Below are positions 24,347 to 34,266 of a stretch of DNA of 64,000 nt, piece after piece; within the stretch, counting starts at the first letter, position 1, and each line of letters starts with the position of its first letter. The notes under the pieces were generated by a model. It saw only the letters and a program-made list of their open reading frames with translations. It searched no databases and was not told where the DNA came from. The position numbers and the translations under genes were made by a program. This DNA is from Cornus controversa (taxonomy: Eukaryota; Streptophyta; Magnoliopsida; Cornales; Cornaceae), in the NCBI GenBank assembly GCA_026545225.1, contig CM048846.1:33863501-33927500 (forward strand). Reading direction: 5' to 3'.

Positions 24347-25276
24347 CAACATCTATACAAGGTAAGAGAATATGTATAGCTATTAACAGAGTCCTAAATG
24401 GTATACAGTAACACTCAGAATGCAAATCCTTTAGAATCTCTTGAATGATAGTTTCACGACCTCTTTAAACATCCCCAAGGAAGATTGTACTGCACTAAGT
24501 TTCTTCTCTAAGTCCTTGTTCTTGCATATAGCAATGGTACTATAGAAGCTCTGTTGAAAAAAATAAATTTCAAATAAATTACAGTATTAAGAGATTAAGA
24601 GATAAAAGCAGAAGCAGCACCAAAATTACCTCTATAAGAGCGACGGGAGCACGAAAAATTATCTTTGTTTTTGGAGTCTCTTTCAAGCTTATCTTATCCT
24701 GGGGAGGCCAAATTCCCCTGGCGAAAGCCAATAGGGTTTTAGGATCTTTCATTGCAAATTTCTTTGCTGTCGTTCTTGCTTTGGGATCTTTTAGAGCACC
24801 CCTCTGGGTGGCCACTCTCATTCCAACAGCCTTCTCTTTAGCAAATTTGCTCCTCAAGAAAGTTGCCCTATGCTTTTAATCCTATGTGGCTTGCTTTTGC
24901 ACAATCCGAGGGTATTTATGTCTGTATATATGTTGCCACTTTTGGCAATGTCTTGAAAGTTTTCATGTAATAAAATTAACTTAACAGAAGGACATTCTAG
25001 CCAAACTTTTTGCCAAAGATATGAAAGTCGATCAACTGCAAAAGAAGAAGGAAATTAATTTGTTTTAACTTTGAGAAAGTTGCATGGAAATTTAAACAAA
25101 TGGGCCTCACATACAATGCACAAACAATAGTTAGGGTGATGATATGAGTATTTAGGACGCTTTAACACTCCAAAGATTGCAGAATGGGGTAGCAATCAAA
25201 AAACCCCACTTTCCAATTCCTACTAATGGCTAGGAGATGCATGAAGTTTACAAATTTTGTAGCAAATAAGGAGATA
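24347..25276. other. Stretch without recognisable gene
   Basis: AT-rich sequence. A minus-strand ORF at 24857-24579 is basic and Lys/Ala-rich with a hydrophobic tail and matches nothing I recognise, so it is not called. No RNA gene is seen. Confidence 0.5.
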
Positions 25277-25504
25277 TTTTAATGCCCCACCCTATCCTGA
25301 CACAATATTGTTCACTTTTGGCTCTCATGGACTAGAGACTTCCCAGGGGTTCACCCATCCTAGTACTACTCCTAGCTAAGTATGCTTAGCTATGGAGTTC
25401 TATGGGTTCACAGCCATTATGGCTTTATAACGCGTTGTATCATGGAAGGGTGCGAACATATATATAAGTACTTCACTAGACCGAGGTGATGTGGGATGGT
25501 GACA
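25277..25504 (-). mobile_element. Cassandra-type TRIM LTR with 5S rRNA-like core
   Basis: Read on the minus strand it starts tgtcaccatcccacatcacc and later contains a 5S-rRNA-like segment, gtgaacaatattgtgtcagg and a final ggtggggcattaaaa. This matches the order of Cassandra LTRs as I know them: TGT..C.TCCCACATC start, 5S-like domain, GGACAATATTGTG block, GGTGGGG end. The terminal TTACA is degraded and no second LTR or target duplication is seen, so it is an old solo LTR or fragment. Confidence 0.75.
25337..25411 (-). pseudogene. 5S rRNA-like sequence inside the Cassandra LTR
   Basis: The minus strand contains cccatagaactcc, agctaagcatactt, gagtagtactaggatgggtg and ctgggaagtc. These correspond in order to the 3' two-thirds of plant 5S rRNA (CCCATCAGAACTCC, AGTTAAGCGTGCTT, GAGTAGTACTAGGATGGGTG, CTGGGAAGTC). 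Substitutions in the box C region and the missing 5' third argue against a functional 5S gene. Confidence 0.8.
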
Positions 25505-25639
25505 ATCATAGCCTGCCAGTGTCGCCCACACTATACTATCCCACAAAGGTCATCACAAATATACTAGCCCAAGATCTAAACCCCTAAGTTGATTGAGGAC
25601 TAGGATGGAAGAAATAACCCTAAAGAAGTTGGTGTTTAC

Positions 25640-25933
25640 TTAAAGAGGTGAAAGCCCTAATTTGTGCAACACAAAATGGTAAAATGGGTGGAGTGGGAAG
25701 TGAAAAGTGTATAAATGGCTAGCATAAAAGAACATCTCTTCAGTACCAACGTTCTCACCCCTCATAAAATTGAGATTGAAAGGGTACTCCTTCATAACAA
25801 CATTGTCAGGAATCTCATATTCCTCCCTAATGTTCTCCACATTTGTTGGTTTTCTCGCTTCAATTATAGCGCGAGATTCTACAATAATAGGAGTATAGCT
25901 AAAAGACCTTTCACTACTCTCATTGTTATCCAT
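25640..25933 (-). pseudogene. Fragment of a putative gypsy-type transposon protein (PF04195-like N-terminus)
   Basis: The ORF begins with ATG at 25933 (MDNNESSERSF) and ends after about 97 codons. Its C-terminal part, TFHFPLHPFYHFVLHKLGL, matches the start of the domain encoded by the antisense ORF of E4 (LHPFYHLVL at about 33350). The remainder of the domain is missing. No LTRs are recognised around it. It is probably a relic of the antisense ORF of another Tat element or of a domesticated relative. Confidence 0.6.
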
Positions 25934-26526
25934 GAGTAAACAAGAAGAAAAATGAACAAATCTAATAAGAAGAGTGAAGGGACTAACCTCTAAGTGCAAT
26001 GCATTGGCGGCGGAAGGAAATGAACAGAAGAGTTGAAGCAATGAAATACAGAAAAATGGTTGCGTAGCTTCAAAGGAAAGTGGAATGACCAAATCGTCTC
26101 ATCAAATACCCTCTTGTTTGTACTAGAACAAAAGGGAATTCGGGGCAAGTGTGGAGGGAAAAGTTCACCGATCCGAGAATGACACCTGTACATGAGAGCA
26201 ACCACCAGGGAGAAGCCATGTGGAAAGTGCCACAGCTCAAAAAAGTTATATTTATTCCGATTCGATGGCCGAAATGAGTGAATCAGTCTGCAACCCATTC
26301 AATTATTTAATAAAGGTGTGCTAGGGTGCAAAAGCCCAAATTGAAGTCGAATTCCTCTCTAAATTAGGATCAAAGAAGATAATTATGTAAAAGAATCCTA
26401 ATAGGAAAAAGGGGCAAAATTTGAGGGAGAGGAGGCCTAAACTATATGTATAAATAAGGGGCACGATCTCCAATAAAATGACATAAAAACATACCCGCAA
26501 ATTGATGTGCTTATTCTCTCTATTCA

Positions 26527-26534
<8 letters not shown>
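25934..26534. other. Stretch without recognisable gene
   Basis: ORFs on the minus strand (26298-25990, 26635-26321) have no recognisable domain and the second is mostly translated from a (TA)n repeat. Nothing else is seen. Confidence 0.5.

Positions 26535-26570
<36 letters not shown>
26535..26570. repeat. (TA)n microsatellite, about 18 units
   Basis: Uninterrupted tatata run following tgtgtg. Confidence 0.97.
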
Positions 26571-26575
<5 letters not shown>

Positions 26576-28908
26576 TTTTAGTGTGAGAATTGAAAGAAGT
26601 TTGTTAGACCTATCCAGGTAAGCAAATTTTTGCACTTACAAGCCTCTAATTAGTTATCACTAAAATCTCTATAGCACATAAAGAATCTATCCTGTCCAGA
26701 AAAAGTCAATAACAAGAAATCCAAATTTTTAAGAAGACATCATTTAGTGCATCCACATTCATTTGGAAAATTTTTAATTAGGTGTTCAAAAAAGGGTCAT
26801 TACCTTGTGTGATCCCCGTTAATCAAGGGTACGTGTTGAGAGTGAAACGCTGGATACTGATATGGGAAATTTTTGTCTCCTCTCTACGACTAAAGGGCTC
26901 AACAAAACATAAAGTGAGGTCACGGAAGAGCTTATATACAGGAAGAAGACTAGCAGTTACTTACAAAGACCTCAAAAGCAACATGGATTTCTTATACAAA
27001 ATCAAATACAAGAAAAAGAAAAAGATCATGATCTGAATTCCAAAAACTTGGAAACTGCTCTTTCGTTGAAAAAGATGATTTGGTCCATATCATTTGGTCT
27101 TTGCACTAAAATCACATCAACTACCATCGAGTCAAGATTACTCTGCCGCCAAAAATCTATGTTCTCTAGCACGGCAGGGCAATCCTGAAGAGCTAACTAC
27201 AAGTAAGGGTTAATTTAAGAAGTTAATCAGATGGCTAACTTCAATGCCCAATTATATTAGAATAGAATTAACGTATTCCTGATACGGAAATAAAATGGAA
27301 AGGAAATTTTGGCTCCCCACTTTGGCGGTTCCATTTGGCTAGTGTAGCATTGTTCTGGATATAATCTTTGATATTACTTATACAATCATCATACTTGAAC
27401 TTTGCACTTGTATGCCAGTCTGAAATTCTGATGCTGAACATAGCAAAAGAGTTAAGTCTAAATCAGAGAAGGTTTCTCTTTCAAGTACAATAAGCATAAA
27501 AAAAGTCCCCTCTCACAAAGGAAGCAGAAAGAATTGCATTCTTACAAGGTTTCAGATCATTTTCGAGAAGCATTTAAGCTACATACAATGTCCAACAAAA
27601 ATATTGACATTATTTCAATCCACTCCAACGACCAACCTTCTAGCATTTTTAAAGAAGTCCCTGCAATAATAGAAGGAAAATAATTAATAGGATAAATTTG
27701 GAGAAGTTACACCCCTCACAAAAATACTCTGATTACTCCTCCTTGGGGTTTAAAAAAATATTTCAAACAACATCGCAATGGGATCAAATACAAGAAAAAC
27801 GAAACAAACCTTTTAACAAAACTATAATTTTTTTATGGCACTTAAAATAGCTGTGAGAAAAAATAGGAAATTCTTATTCTTAAATTAGTTTAATTAGCTT
27901 CTTTCTAATCCATTATTAAGCAACTTAATCTCCTCTCTTTCAATCCCAAGAACATATGAAAGGGCAAAAAGATCACATTCTTGAAGCTGTCCTCAACACA
28001 AAAACTATATGTGTATAACACACGAGTTAATAATGCATTAATATAGGAAATTCTTAAAATAAGTTAGAGTCGACTTCTTTCTAATGAATTATCAAGCCTC
28101 CTATTTCCACTCGTCTCATTCTTTCCATTAACATATTAGAGGGTAAGAAGACAACATTCTCGAAACATGCTTAATAAAAAAAATGTAAAAGCGGAATGAC
28201 CAGCGACATTTACACTAAGAAATGATAAAATCAACATTCTTTGAAAACTTTGAATAACAAAACATTCTTAAAGACTCTAAATAACAAAAACAGAAATATA
28301 AAAACCAAACACAATAATTCGGGCAAGCAAAAAATTCTTCTTTTCTCCTTTTAGAAAAAGGTCACAAAGATGATAACATTTTTTCCTAATTTGAAGAAAA
28401 TCACAGGGAGAGAAATTACATACCTTTTATTTTCATTCACAACTTATCTTTACTTGTCAAAAACGGGAAGAGATCGTCTGCCTTTCTCTTTCTTTTATTA
28501 TTAGCTAGATAAAATGAGATTAAGTAACCATCAATGCCGGAGGTTGAAAAAGTAATTTAATATGAAATATAAGAGTTTTTTTTTTAAGGATTTGAATGTG
28601 AAAGTAACTCTTTGTAATAGATAAACCAATACTAATTTAAAAATGAAAGAGGTGTTTGTATTTAAGATGGTAATTCTTCAGCGACATTGTTTTTTTTATT
28701 TTACTTTAAGTTGAAAAGGTATAAAGTGTTTGTAAAATATTTTGCAAATTAACTCTTTATGCAAAATATATATAATATATATTATAAAATATGAAGAGGT
28801 GTTTGTAATTAAGAAGGTAACTCTTCAACATTCTTGTTTTTTTATTTATTAGGTTGAAAAGGTAATAAAAGTGTGTAACAGTTAGAAATTCTATACACTT
28901 TTTTTAAC
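26571..28908. other. AT-rich intergenic stretch
   Basis: No coding similarity on either strand. Two imperfect internal duplications are visible: agcttctttctaatccattattaagc (about 27897) against gacttctttctaatgaattatcaagc (about 28070), and gaggtgtttgta.ttaaga.ggtaa (about 28650 and 28797). ORF 26782-27036 ends in a Lys run and is not supported. Confidence 0.5.
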
Positions 28909-28913
28909 ATTAG

Positions 28914-29224
28914 TGTAGGTACAGAAAAATTGCTACTACACTTAACTGAAAAATTTCTCACCTTCAAAATATCCTCCTCTTTTCATTCTTTATTCAACAT
29001 TTAAATAGTATCATGAGTACAATGATTGTGCCTATAATTTCTCTGTTTAATAGGATGAAATTATGCCTTTATTGGTTGCAGGAATTCAGTGCTCAAATAT
29101 TGGTAATTTGGGAGGAGATTTAGGGATTTCCCTAGTATCCACGTCATCTTGTCGGAGGTGACATGGCTACCACGTATCTCGTTAATTACACGTGTCATAC
29201 AGCGGTATTTTTTCTTGTGCTACA
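28914..29224 (-). repeat. E4 left LTR (3' LTR)
   Basis: Starts tgtaggtacagaaaaattgc and ends tcttgtgctaca. It is 311 bp, equal in length to the right copy. Confidence 0.95.
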
Positions 29225-29245
29225 CTTTGCCCCAAAAACCCCTTT
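29225..29245 (-). other. E4 polypurine tract
   Basis: The minus strand reads aaaggggtttttggggcaaag directly before the 3' LTR: two purine blocks with a T-run between. Confidence 0.7.
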
Positions 29246-29499
29246 CGATTTGGAAGGAATTTGGAAGGGTTTTTCCATTATGGATGCCACTTCGTTTGTA
29301 CCGCCAGACCGTGTTTGGGCTTTGTGCCCTCGTTGGCCGCCGTAATGTCACTTCCTCATAAATGCCCGTACTTGTCTCTTCGTTCCTGGATTGCTATAGA
29401 TTTTGGGGCGATTTAGTGGTTATCTTCTCGTCTATTGAGGTTAGTGACTGTCCTCTTCTTCATTACTGTTATTTCTCTTTTCTTCTTTATTTCTGAGGT
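29246..29499 (+). other. Upstream region of the E4 antisense ORF
   Basis: Non-coding in E4's sense direction and the presumed 5' leader or promoter region of the plus-strand ORF starting at 29500. The pyrimidine-rich stretch 29449-29493 precedes the ATG. Plus-strand ORFs at 29149-29416 overlap the LTR and have no domain. Confidence 0.45.
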
Positions 29500-29779
29500 A
29501 TGGGTAGGACGAAAGGTGTGGAGATTGTTGATAAATTTGGACCTTTGGAGAAGTATCAGTCGATTGATGAGTTTTTGGATGAGGGTGAGGATGGCCGGAT
29601 TTCCTTAGAGGATCCCTCTATTCCTTTGACAACAACTGAACCTCATTCTTCCGGGGATTAGAGTTCTTCAGATTCTGATTTGGATGATGTCGACCAGGAC
29701 CTAGTTAGGATTCCTGTAAATTTGGGCAAACTCAAAACTGACTGTGAGGTTCCGCCTGACGTTACTCTTAGGAATTACC
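29500..29779 (+). pseudogene. E4 antisense ORF, first segment
   Basis: ATG at 29500 (MGRTKGVEIVDKFG). It is acidic and Ser/Asp-rich up to the junction with E5. One in-frame TAG (29659-29661) splits it. The segment ends at the target duplication ttacc (29775-29779). Omitting E5 and one duplication copy, the frame continues without a shift at 33333. It is antisense to gag-pol and lies between pol and 3' LTR, the place where Tat-lineage elements are known to carry an extra antisense ORF. Confidence 0.7.
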
Positions 29780-30689
29780 TGAAATACCCCCCAAAAAATT
29801 TCGCGCATGAGGTGGCCAGTCTCATACACAAAACCTGAGGGATACTAACAACTGATAGCAAACAAGCATGGAATACAATGACAAAAGAAAAAGAATTATA
29901 AATGCTGAAAGGAAAGTCTAACTGAAATGAATAATCATATTAAATAACATTGTATTATTCTGATTGATACAACTTGGAAGTCCAGTAACTCACGGACCCC
30001 TTAACCAAACAAAAACATAAAAGTAAAACTTTATGAACAGATTTAAGTCTCTACACTAAAGTATAGTGAAGAATGGATGATCGTCACGCTCTACAAACTC
30101 CATGCATAAATCTCCCAGTAAAAACTGTCTGGAACCTGAAATATCAACAAAGTGGGTTAAACCCACGAGCAAATTCTCTCTACTATAACCCAATCAGAGA
30201 ACCGGTAAACATACCCTCTATATGAGGACAGTAAAGACATATAAATATAATTATACCATTTAGTCATTAAATCTCCTATCTTAGAAGTAACTAGAACTAT
30301 GTTCTGAACTAACCCATCCATTATCACAACAAAGATAAAACAAGTTTCTAAGTTCAAACCATAGACAATCCTAACATGCCTTCTTCCATATATTCTAGAA
30401 ATGCCTTACTAGGTATTAGGCAAACCTATCTTGCCTTCACCAATAATCCTTTCCCAAGACAACAAATTTATGTTTATATACAATTAAAGATAATCCACCA
30501 GCTCATAAATATATATACCCAATTAACCCTATGACCCAAGAATAGAGTCGCCCCAAACCCTACACTAACACATCAGTTATCTTATTGCAAGTGCAGACTA
30601 GTTTTAAGTTTACACAAGAAATAATTGTAACATGCTCGAATATATATCGAGAAACGTTCTTACTAGATATTAGACAATCCTGACATACT

Positions 30690-31190
30690 CCAAATAAAAT
30701 ATAAAGATACCATATTAGGTGTTTGGCGATCCCGACACGCCTTGGCAATTCCAACATGCCAAATATAATGCATAGATACCTTATTAGGTATTAGGCGATC
30801 CCAACACGCCTTGGCAATCCCAACATGCCAAATATAATGCATAGATACCTTCTTAGGTATTAGGCGATCCTGACACGCCTTGGCAATCCTTACATGCCAA
30901 AATAAAATGCATAGATACCTTATTAGGTATGGGCGATCTTGACACGCCAGGCAATCCTTACATGCCAAAATAAAATGCATAGATACCTTATTAGGTATGG
31001 GAGATCCTGACACGCCGGGCAATCCTTACATGCCAAAATAAAATGCATAGATACCTTATTAGGTATGGGCGATCCTGACACGCCGGGCAATCCTTACATG
31101 CCAAAATAAAATGCATAGATACCTTATTAGGTATGGGCGATCCTGACACGCCGGGCAATCCTTACATGCCAAATAAAATGTATAGATGCA
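30690..31190. repeat. 68-70-bp tandem repeat in E5
   Basis: The catagatacc motif recurs at 30771, 30840, 30910, 30978, 31046 and 31114, with flanking partial copies (about seven copies). Each unit contains a gcgatcc.gacacgcc block and a ggcaatcctta catgcc block. The last four units are nearly identical with a 68-bp period; the first are 69-70 bp and more diverged. Confidence 0.93.
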
Positions 31191-31544
31191 TTCCTAATAT
31201 GAAACATAAAATAAATAAGGTGCATTATGATTTTAATTTGCACAAACAAAGTAATTCAAATTATCCGACATGAAATTATTACCATAAGACAAATCGTTCA
31301 CAAGTAAACTATAATCAAGTATTTAATGAGCATTTATATCCTTAAAGGAAAATACATTCAAGTAAATCAAACAACACAATTTAACCACTTTAGAAGCAAA
31401 CACCCAATCCAACCCCCAATGCACTCAAATCTATGTGGGAGTCTACACCAAACTCTTATCTAAGTTTTTGAGCCTATTATAATTCTAATAACCCTATTAA
31501 ATCATTCTGTAAGTTTCTCAAATTTTAAAAAATATTTTCAACAA

Positions 31545-32030
31545 ATAAAAGAAGGTGAAAATCCAACTTTTAGACACTTTAAAAATTCACTGAACACTAA
31601 GGGAAGCTCCTTTCAAGATGAAAATTTAAACCCAAGTTTATTTAACCTCTAGAAAGTTACCAAAAAAATTTGAGAATTTTTGGAATTACAAAAGTATTTT
31701 CTAAAATTATAGAAAGTGAAAAACCCAACTTTTGGACACTTTAAAAATCAATTGAACAACAAGGGAAGATAATTTTGAGTTAAAAATTTAAACCCAAGTT
31801 TATTTAGCCTCCAGAAAGTTTCAGTAAAAGTTTGGGAATTTTTGGAACTTTATAAGTATTTTCTAAAATTAAAGAAGATGAAAAATCCAGTTTTTAGACA
31901 CTTTAAAAATTAATTTAAAGACAATGGTAAATCATTTCGACATGAAATTTAAACCCCAAGCTCCTTCAGCTCCCAGGAAGTTGACATAAAATTTTGGGAA
32001 TTTTTAGAATTATAAAAGTATTTTTAAAAA
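31545..32030. repeat. 162-bp tandem repeat in E5, three copies
   Basis: The block ttagacactttaaaaat recurs at about 31570, 31732 and 31894, each followed by aagggaa/aatggtaa, aaatttaaaccc, ggaatttttgga and aaaagtatttt in the same order. Confidence 0.85.
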
Positions 32031-33061
32031 ATGATTTTCCGAATTTTCAAGTTTTTCCAAAAATTTCAAAAATTCAAAACAAATAATAAAATAATTCGGA
32101 ATGGGCCCATATTGGACCCAGAGGTGGGCCCCCGAGAGTGGGCCCCAAAAATACTTTTTCGGCCACCGGCGCCGGCCGCACGCGCCGGCGGACGTGTGGC
32201 CACCTTTTCTTTCTCTTTTTTTTTTTCCCACCTGAAGCTTAAGTGGCCAACAATGGAGGCCAAGCTTCCCGATCACTTTCCGATCACTTCCGAGCACCGA
32301 ATCGCGCATATGAATATACCATTGAACTCGTATCGATCTAAGCTACGTATTGGTACCAAAATCATCCCCTCTCGAGGACTAAATCAAAAATGCCCAATTT
32401 CAAGTTTCGAAAATGTAAAATTTTATACTCAATTTCCCATCAATCTACCCAACGGTTTACAACCAAACTTTCAAGGATTGTTCTAAGAAATAAGATCTAC
32501 CTTTTAATCAGAACAAAAATGTTCAAAAATGATGAATACAGTAAACCCAATTTCATGTTAATATATATACGTATATATATATATATACCCGCCTATACAG
32601 TCATATGTACATGTATAAACATATGCCAAAATACCCTAAAATGGTACCAAAACTCTAAAATCTTCATGTTTAATTCACAGAATTATTTTTAGCATGCAAA
32701 ATCATTTAATTTCAAAATTAAATGCATACAAATTTCTATCAACATGTCTATACAATTAATATATATATTATACATATATTCCAACATGTATATACAAAAA
32801 TATATATGTATACAGATTCAAAGGGGAAGAGAAAAGTTCGAACTTGCCTTGTGATGTTGAGCAAAATTACTTTTTTTTCTCCTTTCCTAGCGTCTACCAT
32901 TTTCTCTCTATCTGTGCATAGGAATCCTCTGTGCGTAGAAACTACTGAACCCTAATTCTTTTTTTTCTTATTTAACATTCTTAAATAATTAAACTAATAA
33001 ATATAAAATATTTAGCCCAACTATATATATATATAGCCCAGCCCAGCAGCCTAGCCCAACC

Positions 33062-33083
33062 TAATAATAATAATAATAATAAA
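33062..33083. repeat. (TAA)7 microsatellite in E5
   Basis: Seven taa units followed by aacaag. Confidence 0.95.
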
Positions 33084-33332
33084 ACAAGAATAAAGAAAAT
33101 CAGCCCAAACCAACATATTTTTATTTAACAGAAAAAAACTATATTTAAACCAAATATTTAACACACAATTAAACACAATCAACACTTAGCAACAATTCAA
33201 ACATCCACATTAAACATATAAAAACAAGCATTGACAAAATTAATTAAAGCATTTAAATAATTAAAAACTCCATCAAATAAATAAATGAAAACCCAATTTA
33301 AATATCCTCAAATTACGGGGTATTACATTACC

Positions 33333-33895
33333 CTCTTCGGTTTCCTCTTCATCCCTTCTATCACCTTGTCCTTAACCAATTACATCTGGCCCCTTTGCAA
33401 ATTAACCCTAATTTCTTTAGGGTTATCTCCAGCGTCCTTGCGCTTAATTATACTCGTGACCTTGAGTTGGGGTTTGACGATTTTTTTCTTTACTACCAAG
33501 TCTGCGCCACCAAGAATGAGAGGAATCGCTTCCATTTTTTCCCTCACCCGGGCAGGTCACTCTGTACCGGCCATCCTTCCTCGGACAAGGGCCGGAAGGC
33601 TCAGCTCGTGGTTGTTGGGGGGAAGTGGAAGGTTCCCTCTTCTGAGAAATATCCTATCTCCCAGGCGTTTGGTGGATTAGGTATCCTGTCCCCAGATTTC
33701 CTTTCTGACCCTCATTGTAACTGTATTATATGTGATGTTGCGCTATTTAATCAAATTCGGTGTTTTGTTGGTGCAGTTAGAGATCTTTTACCCCGCTCTG
33801 AATTAGCGGCGCGACTGAAGACTCTAAGAGAAAAGGTTTGGAGGAGTGTCCCCAAGTCTTCCTCTCTTCTGAGTTCTGGTATACTTGTAGCTATC
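33333..33895 (+). pseudogene. E4 antisense ORF, middle segment (PF04195-like domain)
   Basis: It opens in frame with the first segment and begins with LRFPLHPFYHLVLNQ, followed by LAPLQINPNFFRVISSVLAL. This is the pattern of the plant putative gypsy-type transposon domain (PF04195). FFLYYQVCATKNERNRFHFFP and GGKWKVPSSEKYP follow, then a helical Leu/Arg-rich tail (LLPRSELAARLKTLREK). It stops at the target duplication ctatc (33891-33895) of E6. The next codon in frame is at 46856. Function unknown; the name transposase in databases is historical and no transposase active site is visible. Confidence 0.78.
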
Positions 33896-34111
33896 TGATC
33901 GGCGTTGAATGTTACGCATTCTAGCCTCTTAACTTATGTATTTTATTCTCTTAGTGATAGATTACTTTGTGATTTTACTTTGTTTTAGTGTTTTCTGTAT
34001 TTTCAGGGCCTTAAGGATTATTTCAGTTAAAACCAAGCTTTTGGGCTTTTAAAGAAGACATCCAAGATGGTGAGATGAAGCCTACATCAAGGAGATTCAC
34101 TCAACCATTAT

Positions 34112-34126
34112 CAGAAGTCTTATTTT
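34112..34126 (+). repeat. LINE E7 target-site duplication, left copy
   Basis: cagaagtcttatttt, identical at 39341-39355 and once in the uninterrupted right LTR of E6. The T run continues to 34132, so the last T bases are shared with the LINE tail. Confidence 0.92.
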
Positions 34127-34266
34127 TTTTTTCCTGAATGTTTTGTTGTATTATATAACCATAACTCAAAAGAGTACAAAAACCTGAATGAGGAATCCCT
34201 CAAAACCGGCGTGAGACTGGATAAGGAAGAATCCTTTCCAATACATCAAAGAAAACTGAACAAAAA

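Larger units (their letters stand above)
29780..33327. mobile_element. E5: 3.5-kb solo LTR inserted in the E4 antisense ORF
   Basis: The termini are tgaaatacccc and ggggtattaca, inverted with one mismatch, beginning TG and ending CA. The 5-bp target duplication ttacc is at 29775-29779 and 33328-33332. There is no second copy of any end and no Gag or Pol motif, so a solo LTR is the simplest reading; TGTAATACCCC-type ends and 3-4-kb lengths occur in Del/Tekay chromoviruses. A non-autonomous element with undetected short LTRs is the alternative. It holds two tandem arrays and a C/G-rich patch at 32100-32200. ORFs inside it are spurious, including the periodic one made by the 68-bp array. Confidence 0.82.

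Noticed and set aside
24579..24857. 93-codon minus-strand ORF, basic with hydrophobic tail
   Set aside because: No family recognised, no neighbours supporting it, and length within chance expectation.
25337..25411. Functional 5S rRNA gene
   Set aside because: The 5' third is missing, the promoter region is mutated and the flanks match a Cassandra LTR.
30663..31022. 119-codon periodic minus-strand ORF
   Set aside because: It is the translation of the 68-70-bp tandem array; when the period is 69 the frame is kept by chance.
32010..32486. Overlapping ORFs on both strands around a GC-rich patch
   Set aside because: They lie inside solo LTR E5, with no domain and low-complexity content.
29780..33327. 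DNA transposon, because the ends are short inverted repeats
   Set aside because: TG...CA ends, a 5-bp target duplication and 3.5 kb of LTR-like content fit a solo LTR better; no transposase is seen.
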